DNA of 64,000 bases, taken from positions 88,967-152,966 of the forward strand of contig JAHABX010000002.1 of assembly GCA_018376135.1 (NCBI GenBank). Direction: 5' to 3'. Positions 41,185 to 49,269 of this stretch are shown here, one piece after another; positions within the stretch are counted from its first letter, which is position 1, and every line of letters starts with the position of its first letter. A model generated the notes under the pieces. The model worked only from the letters and a program-made list of their open reading frames with translations, was not told the DNA's origin and ran no database searches. The stretch is from Clostridiales bacterium (GTDB lineage: Bacteria > Bacillota > Clostridia > Lachnospirales > Lachnospiraceae). Position numbers and translations under genes: made by a program.

Positions 41185-41862
41185 ATGAGAATACTGGGGA
41201 AAAGGATTCTGGCAGCGGTGATGTCCGCTGTGCTGGCGGGAAATCTGGGAGGTTGTATGAGTACAGGCAAAAAGATAGTTTCTTATATGGAAGAACGGTA
41301 TGGGAACGAATTTGAATATGAAGGGGAAACAAACGGCATATTCGGTGACAAGAGCTTTACCGCAAAGCTGTCCTCTCCGGATTATCCGGAGGCGGTAATT
41401 TTGGCTTCAAAAGCGGAAAGGGACGGGAAAGAGTTTTATTCAGATAATTTTCTGGCTTTTCGGTATCATGATCAGGCATACCGGAGAATAGAAGAAGCGG
41501 TGGATCAGGTGTTTGACGATTATAAACTGTTTTTCCGGGTACCGGATGTACTTCTGCCTGTCGATGATCCGGAGGGTTATACCGTGGAGGACTACATGGC
41601 GGATCCGTCCGCATTCAAATCGATCCGTGTCATGACTGCGGAAGCGGTGGACAGGGCTTCCTTTCTGGCATTGATGGATGCGTTTGCAGATGCGGATATT
41701 GCGGTAAAAGGAGTACTTGCTGTCCCGGAGGATCCGTCAAAGATTGCCGGGCTCACAGAAGAAGATGTGGACGCTTTTCTGGCAAATAGAGACCGGCTGC
41801 TGGTACAGGTGAATTTTAAGATAGAAGACAGTACCGTCATACATGAAGATTGGAGGCAGTGA
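41185..41862 (+). CDS. Lipoprotein next to the lipase effector (candidate immunity protein)
   Basis: A 225-residue protein with a signal peptide and lipobox (LGGC, Cys near residue 28). The mature domain has no family I recognise (KKIVSYMEERYGNEFEYEGE, an alpha/beta pattern common to small Firmicute lipoproteins). It is directly upstream of the lipase gene. In S. aureus the T7SS lipase TslA is neutralised by lipid-anchored TilA proteins on the outer membrane face, so adjacency to a lipase makes an immunity role a reasonable inference, but nothing in the sequence proves it. Confidence 0.75.
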   Translation: MRILGKRILAAVMSAVLAGNLGGCMSTGKKIVSYMEERYGNEFEYEGETNGIFGDKSFTAKLSSPDYPEAVILASKAERDGKEFYSDNFLAFRYHDQAYRRIEEAVDQVFDDYKLFFRVPDVLLPVDDPEGYTVEDYMADPSAFKSIRVMTAEAVDRASFLALMDAFADADIAVKGVLAVPEDPSKIAGLTEEDVDAFLANRDRLLVQVNFKIEDSTVIHEDWRQ

Positions 41863-41864
41863 CG

Positions 41865-43487
41865 ATGGCAGGGATCAGTACATCAAACGAGGCGCAGATA
41901 TCTGCAATGTTGAATCTGTTTGAATATCTGGATTATCATATGGGAGAGCCGGGGCAGACCTTGCGGGAGCTTGTGGAGGATGCGGATCAATATCTGCAGG
42001 GGCTTGGACTTTCGGAAAATGATTCCAGAAGAGAGATGGTATCGATCCTGAAGGAAGGTATGGACTCGATTCCGGGTCTTGAGGATCTCAGGCTTGCCAT
42101 GTCGGAGCATGGAAAGGGAATTGAAGCGGATGCGTTTGTCAGTGACAGCCGCGATGCCTATGTGGTATACCGTGGAACCGGCGATGGAAAATGGATCGAT
42201 AACGGGCGGGGGATGACATCTGAGCTCACCGCTTCTCAGGAGCAGGCAACCGAATTTTTTGATCGTGTAGCGCGTGAGTGCGGTCTTGACGATTTTTCCA
42301 ACATTGTCGTTACCGGACATTCCAAGGGCGGCAATAATGCGCAGACAGCGACCATGAATGCGGACAACCGGATGCTGATAGACCGGTGCTATTCCTTTGA
42401 CGGGCAGGGAATGTCAGATGCGGCCATTGAAAGATACAAAAGTATGCCCGGATATGAGGAGCAGAGAAGAAAGATGTACGGCATCAATGGTGAAAATGAT
42501 GTGGTGAACGAGCTTGGAACAAGATTGATCCCGGATGAAAATGAGGTATACATAGAGACAAATTCGGGAAGCTCGGAGCTGATGGCAACGCATTCCCTGC
42601 AGTATCTGTATTACAGGGAAGACGGGACATTCGGTTATCTTCTGAATGAAGAGACCAGGCAGGGTGCACTGGGTAGATATGCGCACCGACTGTCTGAGAT
42701 TTTGATGAGTCTGCCGGAGGATATGAGGGATTCCTGTGCAGTTTCCATCATGCAGCTGATCGAGCTGGGAGAAGAAAATATGGTCGGATATGACGGGGAT
42801 CATGCCACGTTTTCGGATATGGCAGTGTTCTGGAATATGGGAATTCCGGTTATTCTCTACAGCCTGATCGGGACGGAGGAAGGAAGAACAGCGCTCATAG
42901 ATCTGATCTCGGATCAGATCAGCAAATCAATTGAAGAGATCGGTATGCTTCCCACCGCGGGAATCGTACTGGCAGCCGTGATGCTTGCACCGGTCATCAT
43001 TCCACGCGTATTTCCGATGATCATAGGCTTCCTGGCAGAGATAACGATCGTGGTGAACCTGCTGGCAGGGCTGGAGAAGCTCAAGGAGCTCATGGAAGAG
43101 ATCTGGTCTTATATTCAGGAGTGTCTGGATGCGATCGAGGAGTTTTTTGAAGAAATCGGTGAATGGATCCGATCAAAAGTGACCGGCAGACCAGTCATTG
43201 ATTATGCGGATTTTTCTGTGGATGCGAATGCCATGCGTTATGCGGCAGATGAAATGGAATCTATGTATTATGCACTGCAGCGGGCGGCATCCGGCATACA
43301 CAGCATCCGGCGTTCTCTGCCCATGCATGGCATCGCTGCAGGTGCGGTGAAAAGCTATATGGATTATGTGACCCTTCAGATCTGCCTGACAGGCGGACGG
43401 GCAGACCGCATGAAACAGGTATTGAACCGGTCGGCGGCTGCTTATGAACGGAGTGAGAGGAAAATTGTGGAGAATGCGCCTGCCTGA
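41865..43487 (+). CDS. Lipase-like T7SS effector with C-terminal helical domain
   Basis: A 540-residue protein. The N-terminal part (about 1-300) is an alpha/beta hydrolase of the DUF2974/Mbeg1-like kind, with AYVVYRGTGDGKWIDN before the nucleophile elbow VVTGHSKGGNNAQ (G-x-S-x-G, Ser near residue 149) and candidate Asp/His in the following 150 residues (HSLQYLYYREDG). A strongly hydrophobic stretch (about 360-410) could insert into membranes. The last 85 residues (VDANAMRYAADEMESMYYAL and on) form a helical WXG/LXG-like domain. Enzyme first and targeting helix last is the 'reverse' order known for TslA. The start at 41865 has GGAGG 8 bp upstream. There is no signal peptide, which fits T7SS export. 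Confidence 0.8.
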   Translation: MAGISTSNEAQISAMLNLFEYLDYHMGEPGQTLRELVEDADQYLQGLGLSENDSRREMVSILKEGMDSIPGLEDLRLAMSEHGKGIEADAFVSDSRDAYVVYRGTGDGKWIDNGRGMTSELTASQEQATEFFDRVARECGLDDFSNIVVTGHSKGGNNAQTATMNADNRMLIDRCYSFDGQGMSDAAIERYKSMPGYEEQRRKMYGINGENDVVNELGTRLIPDENEVYIETNSGSSELMATHSLQYLYYREDGTFGYLLNEETRQGALGRYAHRLSEILMSLPEDMRDSCAVSIMQLIELGEENMVGYDGDHATFSDMAVFWNMGIPVILYSLIGTEEGRTALIDLISDQISKSIEEIGMLPTAGIVLAAVMLAPVIIPRVFPMIIGFLAEITIVVNLLAGLEKLKELMEEIWSYIQECLDAIEEFFEEIGEWIRSKVTGRPVIDYADFSVDANAMRYAADEMESMYYALQRAASGIHSIRRSLPMHGIAAGAVKSYMDYVTLQICLTGGRADRMKQVLNRSAAAYERSERKIVENAPA

Positions 43488-43537
43488 AGAGACGGATATG
43501 ACGCAGAAACAGACACAGAAACATGAGTGAAAAAGGC

Positions 43538-43566
43538 TTGACAAGTGCGGGGATAGGAAGTACACT
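43538..43566 (+). promoter_or_regulatory. Promoter of the mgtE riboswitch transcript
   Basis: TTGACA (43538-43543) and TACACT (43561-43566) are 17 bp apart, directly upstream of the M-box. The 50 bp between the lipase stop and this promoter contain no gene. Confidence 0.75.
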
Positions 43567-43574
43567 GAGGACAT

Positions 43575-43745
43575 TGAAAAGTTCATAGATCCGGTAGGTA
43601 AGGCTACCGCAGGGATATGGGTTGCTGCCGCAAAATGATGGAGACATCATGCGTTGGTTTGAACAGGCGATATCGAAACGAAGGTATCATCTAATGCAAT
43701 TTCACCGCCCTGCGATGCTAAAGCTTGAACGGTTACACACAGATG
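43575..43745 (+). promoter_or_regulatory. M-box (ykoK) Mg2+ riboswitch
   Basis: Conserved M-box blocks occur in order: GGTAGGTAAGGCTACCGCAG at 43593-43612, TATGGGTTGCTGCCGC soon after, GGTTTGAACAGGCGATATCG near 43656-43675, and GCCCTGCGATGCTAAAGCTT near 43707-43726. A P1 pair GTTCA/TGAAC closes the aptamer. M-box RNAs fold compactly with Mg2+ and turn off Mg2+ transporter genes; mgtE follows directly. Confidence 0.93.
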
Positions 43746-43753
43746 GGATAACT

Positions 43754-43792
43754 GCCCGTGTCAGAGTTCTTGCTTTGGCACGGGCTTTTTTG
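43754..43792 (+). terminator. Riboswitch-controlled terminator
   Basis: GCCCGTG (43754-43760) pairs with CACGGGC (43779-43785), followed by six T residues. It is the expression platform of the M-box and should form at high Mg2+, stopping transcription before mgtE. Confidence 0.9.
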
Positions 43793-43829
43793 CAGCTTGT
43801 ACAGAATATGAAGAAATGGAGGAAGAGGG

Positions 43830-45182
43830 ATGAAAGAGACTTTATTGCTGAACAGTACACTGACAACACTGGTAGAGAATAAGAAATATAATTCTATCAA
43901 AGACATTTTACTGACCATGAATCCGGTCGACATTGCGGAAATATTTGGTGCGGTTCCCGAACAGACGCTGTCGATTCTTTTTCGCCTTCTCCCTCAGGAT
44001 CAGGCGGCAGAGACCTTCGCGGAGATGGACAGTGATCAGCAGCAGGCACTGATCGAAGCCTTTTCGGATAAGGAATTGAAGGAAGTGGTGAATGAACTGT
44101 GTGCGGACGATGCGGCGGATCTGGTGGATGACATGCCTGCAAACGTAGTGAAGCGTATTCTGCGCCAGGCGGATCCTGAGATGCGCAGGATGATCAACGA
44201 GCTTTTGAAATATCCGGAGGATACGGCGGGAAGTATCATGACACCGGAGTTTGTGCGGCTGAGGCCCGATATGACTGTGGATCAGGCGATCCGAAGCATC
44301 CGGAGGACGGGGCTTGAAAAGGAGACCATCAATGAGTGCTACATCACAGATGCAAAAAGCTGCCTGACCGGGACCGTGTCCATCCGCACGCTGATCGTGT
44401 CCGGTGCGGACGAGATGATCCGGGATATTATGGATGAAAATGTTCTTTATGTGGATGTAAAGGAGGATCAGGAGCAGGTTGCCCTCATGTTCGACAAGTA
44501 TAATCTGATGGTGCTCCCGGTGGTGGATACGGAGATGCATCTGGTGGGAATCATCACAGTGGATGATGTACTGGATGTCCTGAAGAAGGAGACTACGGAG
44601 GATATGGAGATCATGGCGGCTATGATGCCTTCGGACCGTCCCTATATCAAGACCTCTGTGGTGGAGCTTTGGAAGAACCGGATCCCATGGCTTTTGATTT
44701 TGATGGTATCTGCCACGGTGACCGGATTTATCATTACCAGTTTTGAGGATGCACTGGCGGCATACGTGGTCCTGACGGCATATATTCCCATGCTGATGGA
44801 TACGGGCGGCAATTCGGGAAGTCAGGCTTCTGTGACGGTGATCCGTGCGCTGTCTCTCCATGAGCTGGAGTTCAAGGATATGTTCCGGGTGATCTGGAAA
44901 GAAGCAAGAGTAGCGCTTCTGTGCGGCATAACCCTTGCGGCAGTGAATTTTGCAAAGCTGATGGTATTTGACCGGCTGGGAGCAACGGTGGCGCTGGTGA
45001 TCTGCTGTACCCTGATGGTCACGGTGTTTGTGGCAAAGCTTACCGGCTGTATGCTTCCCATGCTTGCAAAGCGTCTGAATTTTGATCCGGCAGTTATGGC
45101 AAGCCCCTTTATCACTACCATTGTGGATGCGCTGTCTCTGCTGATCTATTTCCGCTTCGCAACGATTTTTCTGGGCATTTAA
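43830..45182 (+). CDS. mgtE: Magnesium transporter MgtE
   Basis: A 450-residue Mg2+ channel. The N-terminal superhelical domain (about 1-130), paired CBS domains (about 135-255, IMTPEFVRLRPDMTVDQAIR opening them) and five membrane helices are all present. The pore motif PMLMDTGGNSGSQAS is conserved in TM2. CBS domains sense cytosolic Mg2+ and close the pore. GGAGGAAGAGG precedes the ATG. Expression is set by the upstream M-box. Confidence 0.97.
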   Translation: MKETLLLNSTLTTLVENKKYNSIKDILLTMNPVDIAEIFGAVPEQTLSILFRLLPQDQAAETFAEMDSDQQQALIEAFSDKELKEVVNELCADDAADLVDDMPANVVKRILRQADPEMRRMINELLKYPEDTAGSIMTPEFVRLRPDMTVDQAIRSIRRTGLEKETINECYITDAKSCLTGTVSIRTLIVSGADEMIRDIMDENVLYVDVKEDQEQVALMFDKYNLMVLPVVDTEMHLVGIITVDDVLDVLKKETTEDMEIMAAMMPSDRPYIKTSVVELWKNRIPWLLILMVSATVTGFIITSFEDALAAYVVLTAYIPMLMDTGGNSGSQASVTVIRALSLHELEFKDMFRVIWKEARVALLCGITLAAVNFAKLMVFDRLGATVALVICCTLMVTVFVAKLTGCMLPMLAKRLNFDPAVMASPFITTIVDALSLLIYFRFATIFLGI

Positions 45183-45200
45183 CTGCGGTCATGATATAAT
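45172..45200 (+). promoter_or_regulatory. Promoter for aldo/keto reductase and PNP
   Basis: A perfect TATAAT (45195-45200) with an extended TGA, 17 bp after TGGGCA (45172-45177), overlaps the end of mgtE. Confidence 0.6.
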
Positions 45201-45267
45201 GAATGCAGATATGATACCTGCGCATCGGACGTCTGCCGTCTGGCAGAGAGAAAGGATTTCGTGAATT

Positions 45268-46161
45268 ATGAAAATGATAAAATTATCGGAACAGCTGTCC
45301 CTTTCCGCTGTGGTACAGGGTTTCTGGAGGCTGGGAAGCTGGAACTGGACGGCAGAGGAGCTGGCGGGATTTATGAATGCCTGCATTGACCTGGGAGTAA
45401 CTGCATTTGACACAGCGGAGGTCTACGGGAGAACTCTCTGTGAGAAACAGATGGGAGAAGCCTTTGCAGCAGATCCTTCCATCCGGCAGCGGATCCGGCT
45501 GGTGTCCAAGACGGGGATTTTCAGGGCGGAAGCCGGCGGCAGGATGGTGGGATATTATGATACAAGCTATGACCGGATCGTGAAGTCCTGTAAGGAGAGT
45601 CTTGAGCGGCTTGGGACAGATCATCTGGACCTGTATCTGATCCACCGGGAGGATCCCTGCTTTAATCCGTGGGAGACGGCACGTGCCCTGAAGGATCTGA
45701 AAAGAGAGGGACTTATTCTGGAAGCGGGGGTATCCAACTTTGACCCGTTTAAGTTCGATGCGCTGAATAAAGCGATGGACGGAGAGCTGGTCACCAATCA
45801 GATCGAGTGGAATCCGGTGTGCTTTGAGCATTTTGAAAGCGGAATGATGGATTATCTGACGGTGAACCGTATTCATCCAATGATCTGGTCTCCTTTGGCC
45901 GGAGGAAGAATCTTCGGAGGGGAGGATGAGAACAGCATCCGTGCCATGGCAAAGATCCGTGAGATTGCGGACCGGCACGGTGAGGAGCCGGCAACGATCG
46001 TATTTGCGTGGCTGATGTACCATCCGGCAGGAGCTCTGCCGATCTCCGGAAGCAACCGGACAGAGCGCTTAAAGCAGGCGGTCCGTGCACTGGATGTGAA
46101 GCTGGAGCGTTATGAATGGTACGAGATCTATACGGCCAGCGGTCAGCGGGTATTAAGATAG
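45268..46161 (+). CDS. Aldo/keto reductase (YdhF-like)
   Basis: A 297-residue NADPH-dependent oxidoreductase with the TIM-barrel tetrad Asp and Tyr (FDTAEVYG), Lys (LVSKTG) and His (YLIHRED). The C-terminal cofactor motif is PISGSNRTERLKQAV. Subgroup YdhF-like by length and by HREDPCFNPWETA. The physiological substrate is unknown. It probably shares a transcript with the PNP gene 20 bp downstream. Confidence 0.92.
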   Translation: MKMIKLSEQLSLSAVVQGFWRLGSWNWTAEELAGFMNACIDLGVTAFDTAEVYGRTLCEKQMGEAFAADPSIRQRIRLVSKTGIFRAEAGGRMVGYYDTSYDRIVKSCKESLERLGTDHLDLYLIHREDPCFNPWETARALKDLKREGLILEAGVSNFDPFKFDALNKAMDGELVTNQIEWNPVCFEHFESGMMDYLTVNRIHPMIWSPLAGGRIFGGEDENSIRAMAKIREIADRHGEEPATIVFAWLMYHPAGALPISGSNRTERLKQAVRALDVKLERYEWYEIYTASGQRVLR

Positions 46162-46181
46162 AAAATAAGGAGGAAACGACG

Positions 46182-47015
46182 ATGGCGAATGAAGTGTATG
46201 AAAAGTTGATGAAATGCTTTGAGGCTGTGAAGGCGCGGGTGGATTTTCAGCCGAAAGTGGCGCTGATCCTGGGTTCCGGACTGGGGGATTATGCAGATCG
46301 GATCCGGATCGAAGCGGCTCTTGACTATCATGAAATCGAAGGATTTCCGGTATCCACGATCCCGGGACATAAGGGCAGATTTGTATTTGGTTATGTAGGA
46401 GAGGTTCCGGTGGTCATCATGCAGGGCAGAGTGCATTTTTATGAAGGCTATGCCATTCAGGATGTGGTGCTTCCGGTACGTCTGATGAAGCTTATGGGAG
46501 CGGAGGTGCTCTTCCTTACCAATGCGGCAGGCGGGGTGAATAAGAGCTTTCAGGCAGGAGATCTGATGCTGATCAACGACCACATCAGTTCCTTTGTGAC
46601 GTCTCCTCTGATCGGGGCGAATCTGGACGAGCTGGGTGCCCGTTTTCCGGATATGAGCGATGTCTATGACCGGACGCTTCAGAAGGTGATCAGAGAAACT
46701 GCAGCGCGTCTGGATATTCCGCTTCAGGAAGGTGTCTATATGCAGCTTACCGGTCCGGCATATGAGTCTCCGGCAGAGGTTCGGATGTGCAGGACACTGG
46801 GGGCAGATGCGGTTGGTATGAGCACCGCCTGCGAAGCGGTGGCTGCCAATCACATGCAGATGAAGATCTGCGGAATTTCCTGTATTTCCAATCTTGCCTG
46901 CGGTATGACAGACCAGCCTCTGAACCATAAGGAGGTGCAGGAGGCTGCGGACCGGGTGGCTCCTCTGTTCCAGAAGCTTGTGACAGAGACCATCAAAGAA
47001 ATCGGAAAGCTGTAA
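46182..47015 (+). CDS. Purine nucleoside phosphorylase (trimeric, inosine/guanosine type)
   Basis: Splits purine (deoxy)nucleosides with phosphate to base and (deoxy)ribose-1-phosphate. The 277-residue protein has ILGSGLGDY, the phosphate-binding PGHKGRF, FLTNAAGGVN, the purine-site LTGPAYESPAEVRM and VGMSTACEAV. The ATG at 46182 has AAGGAGG upstream. Its sugar phosphate product feeds DeoB and DeoC, encoded downstream. Confidence 0.95.
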   Translation: MANEVYEKLMKCFEAVKARVDFQPKVALILGSGLGDYADRIRIEAALDYHEIEGFPVSTIPGHKGRFVFGYVGEVPVVIMQGRVHFYEGYAIQDVVLPVRLMKLMGAEVLFLTNAAGGVNKSFQAGDLMLINDHISSFVTSPLIGANLDELGARFPDMSDVYDRTLQKVIRETAARLDIPLQEGVYMQLTGPAYESPAEVRMCRTLGADAVGMSTACEAVAANHMQMKICGISCISNLACGMTDQPLNHKEVQEAADRVAPLFQKLVTETIKEIGKL

Positions 47016-47022
47016 TTTTTAC

Positions 47023-47050
47023 TTTACATTTTTTGTGAAAATGGTAAGAT
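47023..47050 (+). promoter_or_regulatory. Promoter for the BMP-family lipoprotein gene
   Basis: TTTACA (47023-47028) and TAAGAT (47045-47050) with a 16-bp spacer, about 65 bp before the lipoprotein start. Confidence 0.5.
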
Positions 47051-47116
47051 GTTTGTATGGCAGATGTGTTCCAAAAGGAGATACAGGATGCCAATTACAG
47101 AAAAGGAGAGAAACAT

Positions 47117-48229
47117 ATGAAAAAGAGAATTCTGGCAGTATTAATGGCAGCAGCCATGGTAGCTTCCCTGGCCGCATGCGGCAGCAAGACAGAAGAGGCT
47201 CCGGCTGAGACCGAGAAGACAGAGACAGAAGCTCCGGCTGAGGAGGAGGCTCCGGCAGAAGAGTCAGAAGCAGAGGCTCCTGCAAAGGATGCAAGTGAGT
47301 TCAAGGTTGGTCTGGTTACCGATATCGGCGGTGTAAACGACGGTTCCTTTAACCAGTCTGCATGGGAAGGACTTCAGAGAGCGGCAGATGAGTTTGGTAT
47401 TGAAGCAAACTATCTGGAATCAGCAACGGATGCAGATTATGTTCCGAATATTGAGACCCTTCTGGATGAAGAGTATGACCTGATCATCAGCGTCGGATAC
47501 ATGCTGGCTGATGCAACCAGAGCAGCAGCAGAGGCAAATCCGGACCGTCAGTTCGCGATCATTGATGATGCGACCATCGAGCTTGATAATGTGACCTGTC
47601 TGATGTTCCGTCAGGAGCAGGCTTCCTATCTGGTAGGCTATGTGGCTGGCCTGATGACTGAGAGCAATAATATCGGCTTCGTTATTGGTATGGCAAACGA
47701 GACCATGAACCAGTTTGGTTATGGTTATTGTGCAGGTGCAATTGATGCAAACCCGGAGATCAAAATCCAGCAGTTCAACGCGAACTCCTTCGGCGAGCCG
47801 GCTGCGGGCAAGACCAATGCCAATACTGCAATTACCAATGGCGCAGATATTGTATTCCACGCAGCAGGCGGAACCGGACTTGGCGTGATCGAGGCATGCC
47901 AGGAAGCTGGCGTATATGCCATCGGTGTAGACAGTGACCAGTCCAGCATCGCACCGGAGACCATCATTACCTCCGCAATGAAGAGAGTGGATAATGCAGT
48001 ATATGATTCTGTTGCATCCCTGATCGAGGGCAAGCTTGAGAGCGGCATTCACACCTATGACCTGTCTGCAGGCGGCGTAGATATTGCTCCGACTCAGGAT
48101 CTGCTCCCGGCAGAGGTTGTATCCGCAGTAGAGGAAGTAAAAGAGAAGATCATCAGCGGTGAAGTGACTGTTCCTTATACCAAAGATGACTTTGAGGCTG
48201 CATACGGCGACGTATACGAATTGGATTAA
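47117..48229 (+). CDS. BMP-family nucleoside-binding lipoprotein of an ABC transporter
   Basis: A 370-residue substrate-binding protein of the Bmp/PnrA family, known to bind purine or other nucleosides. It has a signal peptide with lipobox LAACGS, a Glu/Ala/Pro-rich linker (about 25-60), and a two-lobed domain with VGLVTDIGGVNDGSFNQSAW and VFHAAGGTGLGVIEAC motifs. AAAGGAGAG precedes the ATG at 47117. The matching ATPase and permeases are at 51666-55214. It is separated from them by its own terminator, which would allow the binding protein to be made in excess. Confidence 0.95.
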   Translation: MKKRILAVLMAAAMVASLAACGSKTEEAPAETEKTETEAPAEEEAPAEESEAEAPAKDASEFKVGLVTDIGGVNDGSFNQSAWEGLQRAADEFGIEANYLESATDADYVPNIETLLDEEYDLIISVGYMLADATRAAAEANPDRQFAIIDDATIELDNVTCLMFRQEQASYLVGYVAGLMTESNNIGFVIGMANETMNQFGYGYCAGAIDANPEIKIQQFNANSFGEPAAGKTNANTAITNGADIVFHAAGGTGLGVIEACQEAGVYAIGVDSDQSSIAPETIITSAMKRVDNAVYDSVASLIEGKLESGIHTYDLSAGGVDIAPTQDLLPAEVVSAVEEVKEKIISGEVTVPYTKDDFEAAYGDVYELD

Positions 48230-48246
48230 TCCGCACATGCGGTGAA

Positions 48247-48274
48247 GGAGAGGGCGTTATGCCTTCTCCTTTTT
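48247..48274 (+). terminator. Terminator after the BMP lipoprotein gene
   Basis: GGAGAGGGC (48247-48255) pairs with GCCTTCTCC (48261-48269), one G-T, followed by TTTTT. The 195 bp from here to the next gene must contain its promoter; TATAAA boxes near 48365 and 48374 lack good -35 elements. Confidence 0.85.
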
Positions 48275-48468
48275 GCTTTTTATTCAGTTCTGTGGATTTG
48301 CTGCACAGTAACCAAAGTGCTCAGTTATTGATGAAAAAGTAACAAATAATCTTTCCTTCTTTGTATAAATGTGATATAAAAATAGTAACAGATTCAGTAA
48401 AAACAACGGCATGACATCCATAGAAGAACTTGTTGGAATGAAAATAAATAAAACAGGAGAGTGAGTCT

Positions 48469-49245
48469 ATGAATTATTCAGAGAATGCAGAGAAACAGTA
48501 TCATATTCAGGTGGGCAGAGGAGATGTGGGACGTTACGTGATCCTGCCCGGTGATCCCAAGAGATGTGAAAAGATCGCAAAGTATTTTGATGATGCCGTG
48601 CTGATGGCGGACAGCAGGGAATATGTGACTTATACCGGATATCTGGATGGAGTGAAGGTCAGTGTGACCTCCACAGGCATCGGCGGACCATCCGCGTCCA
48701 TCGCTATGGAGGAGCTGGTGAAAGCGGGGGCGGATACCTTTGTCCGTATCGGTACCTGCGGCGGCATGCAGCTGGATGTGAAGAGCGGTGATGTGGTCAT
48801 TGCAAGCGGGGCGGTCCGCATGGAAGGAACCAGTAAGGAATACGCACCCATCGAGTTTCCGGCAGTTGCGGATATCGGGATCACCAACGCACTGATGACA
48901 TCGGCGAAAAAGCTGGGAAAGGACTGCCATGTGGGTGTTGTCCAGTGTAAGGATGCATTTTACGGGCAGCATTCTCCGGAGACCATGCCGGTAAGCTATG
49001 AGCTGCTGAATAAGTGGGAGGCATGGAAGCGGCTGGGATGCCTTGCGTCAGAGATGGAATCTGCAGCACTGTTTATTGTGGCAAGTACGCTGCATGTACG
49101 GGCAGGCTCCGTGTTCCTTGTTATGGCGAATCAGGAACGGGAGAAGGAAGGACTGAGCAATCCGGTGGTTCATGACACGGATACGGCGATCCAGGTGGCG
49201 GTAGAGGCGATCCGGAAGCTGATCAGAGAAGACAAAGAGGCATAA
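48469..49245 (+). CDS. udp: Uridine phosphorylase
   Basis: A 258-residue nucleoside phosphorylase of the NP-I hexameric family. YVILPGDPKRCEKIAKYFDD, the phosphate motif IGTCGGMQ, GAVRMEGTSKEYAP and the nucleoside-site SEMESAALFIVAST support the uridine-type call; a related pyrimidine specificity is possible. It leads the operon with yjjI-yjjW, the ABC transporter and deo genes. AGGAGAG precedes the ATG. Confidence 0.92.
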   Translation: MNYSENAEKQYHIQVGRGDVGRYVILPGDPKRCEKIAKYFDDAVLMADSREYVTYTGYLDGVKVSVTSTGIGGPSASIAMEELVKAGADTFVRIGTCGGMQLDVKSGDVVIASGAVRMEGTSKEYAPIEFPAVADIGITNALMTSAKKLGKDCHVGVVQCKDAFYGQHSPETMPVSYELLNKWEAWKRLGCLASEMESAALFIVASTLHVRAGSVFLVMANQEREKEGLSNPVVHDTDTAIQVAVEAIRKLIREDKEA

Positions 49246-49269
49246 GCCTCGATAGATGGAGGAACAAAG

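Noticed and set aside
48296..48400. Several GTAAC/AGTAAC words before uridine phosphorylase as an operator like that at 6442-6455
   Set aside because: The words are isolated half-sites; none forms the GTAAC-N4-GTTAC palindrome.
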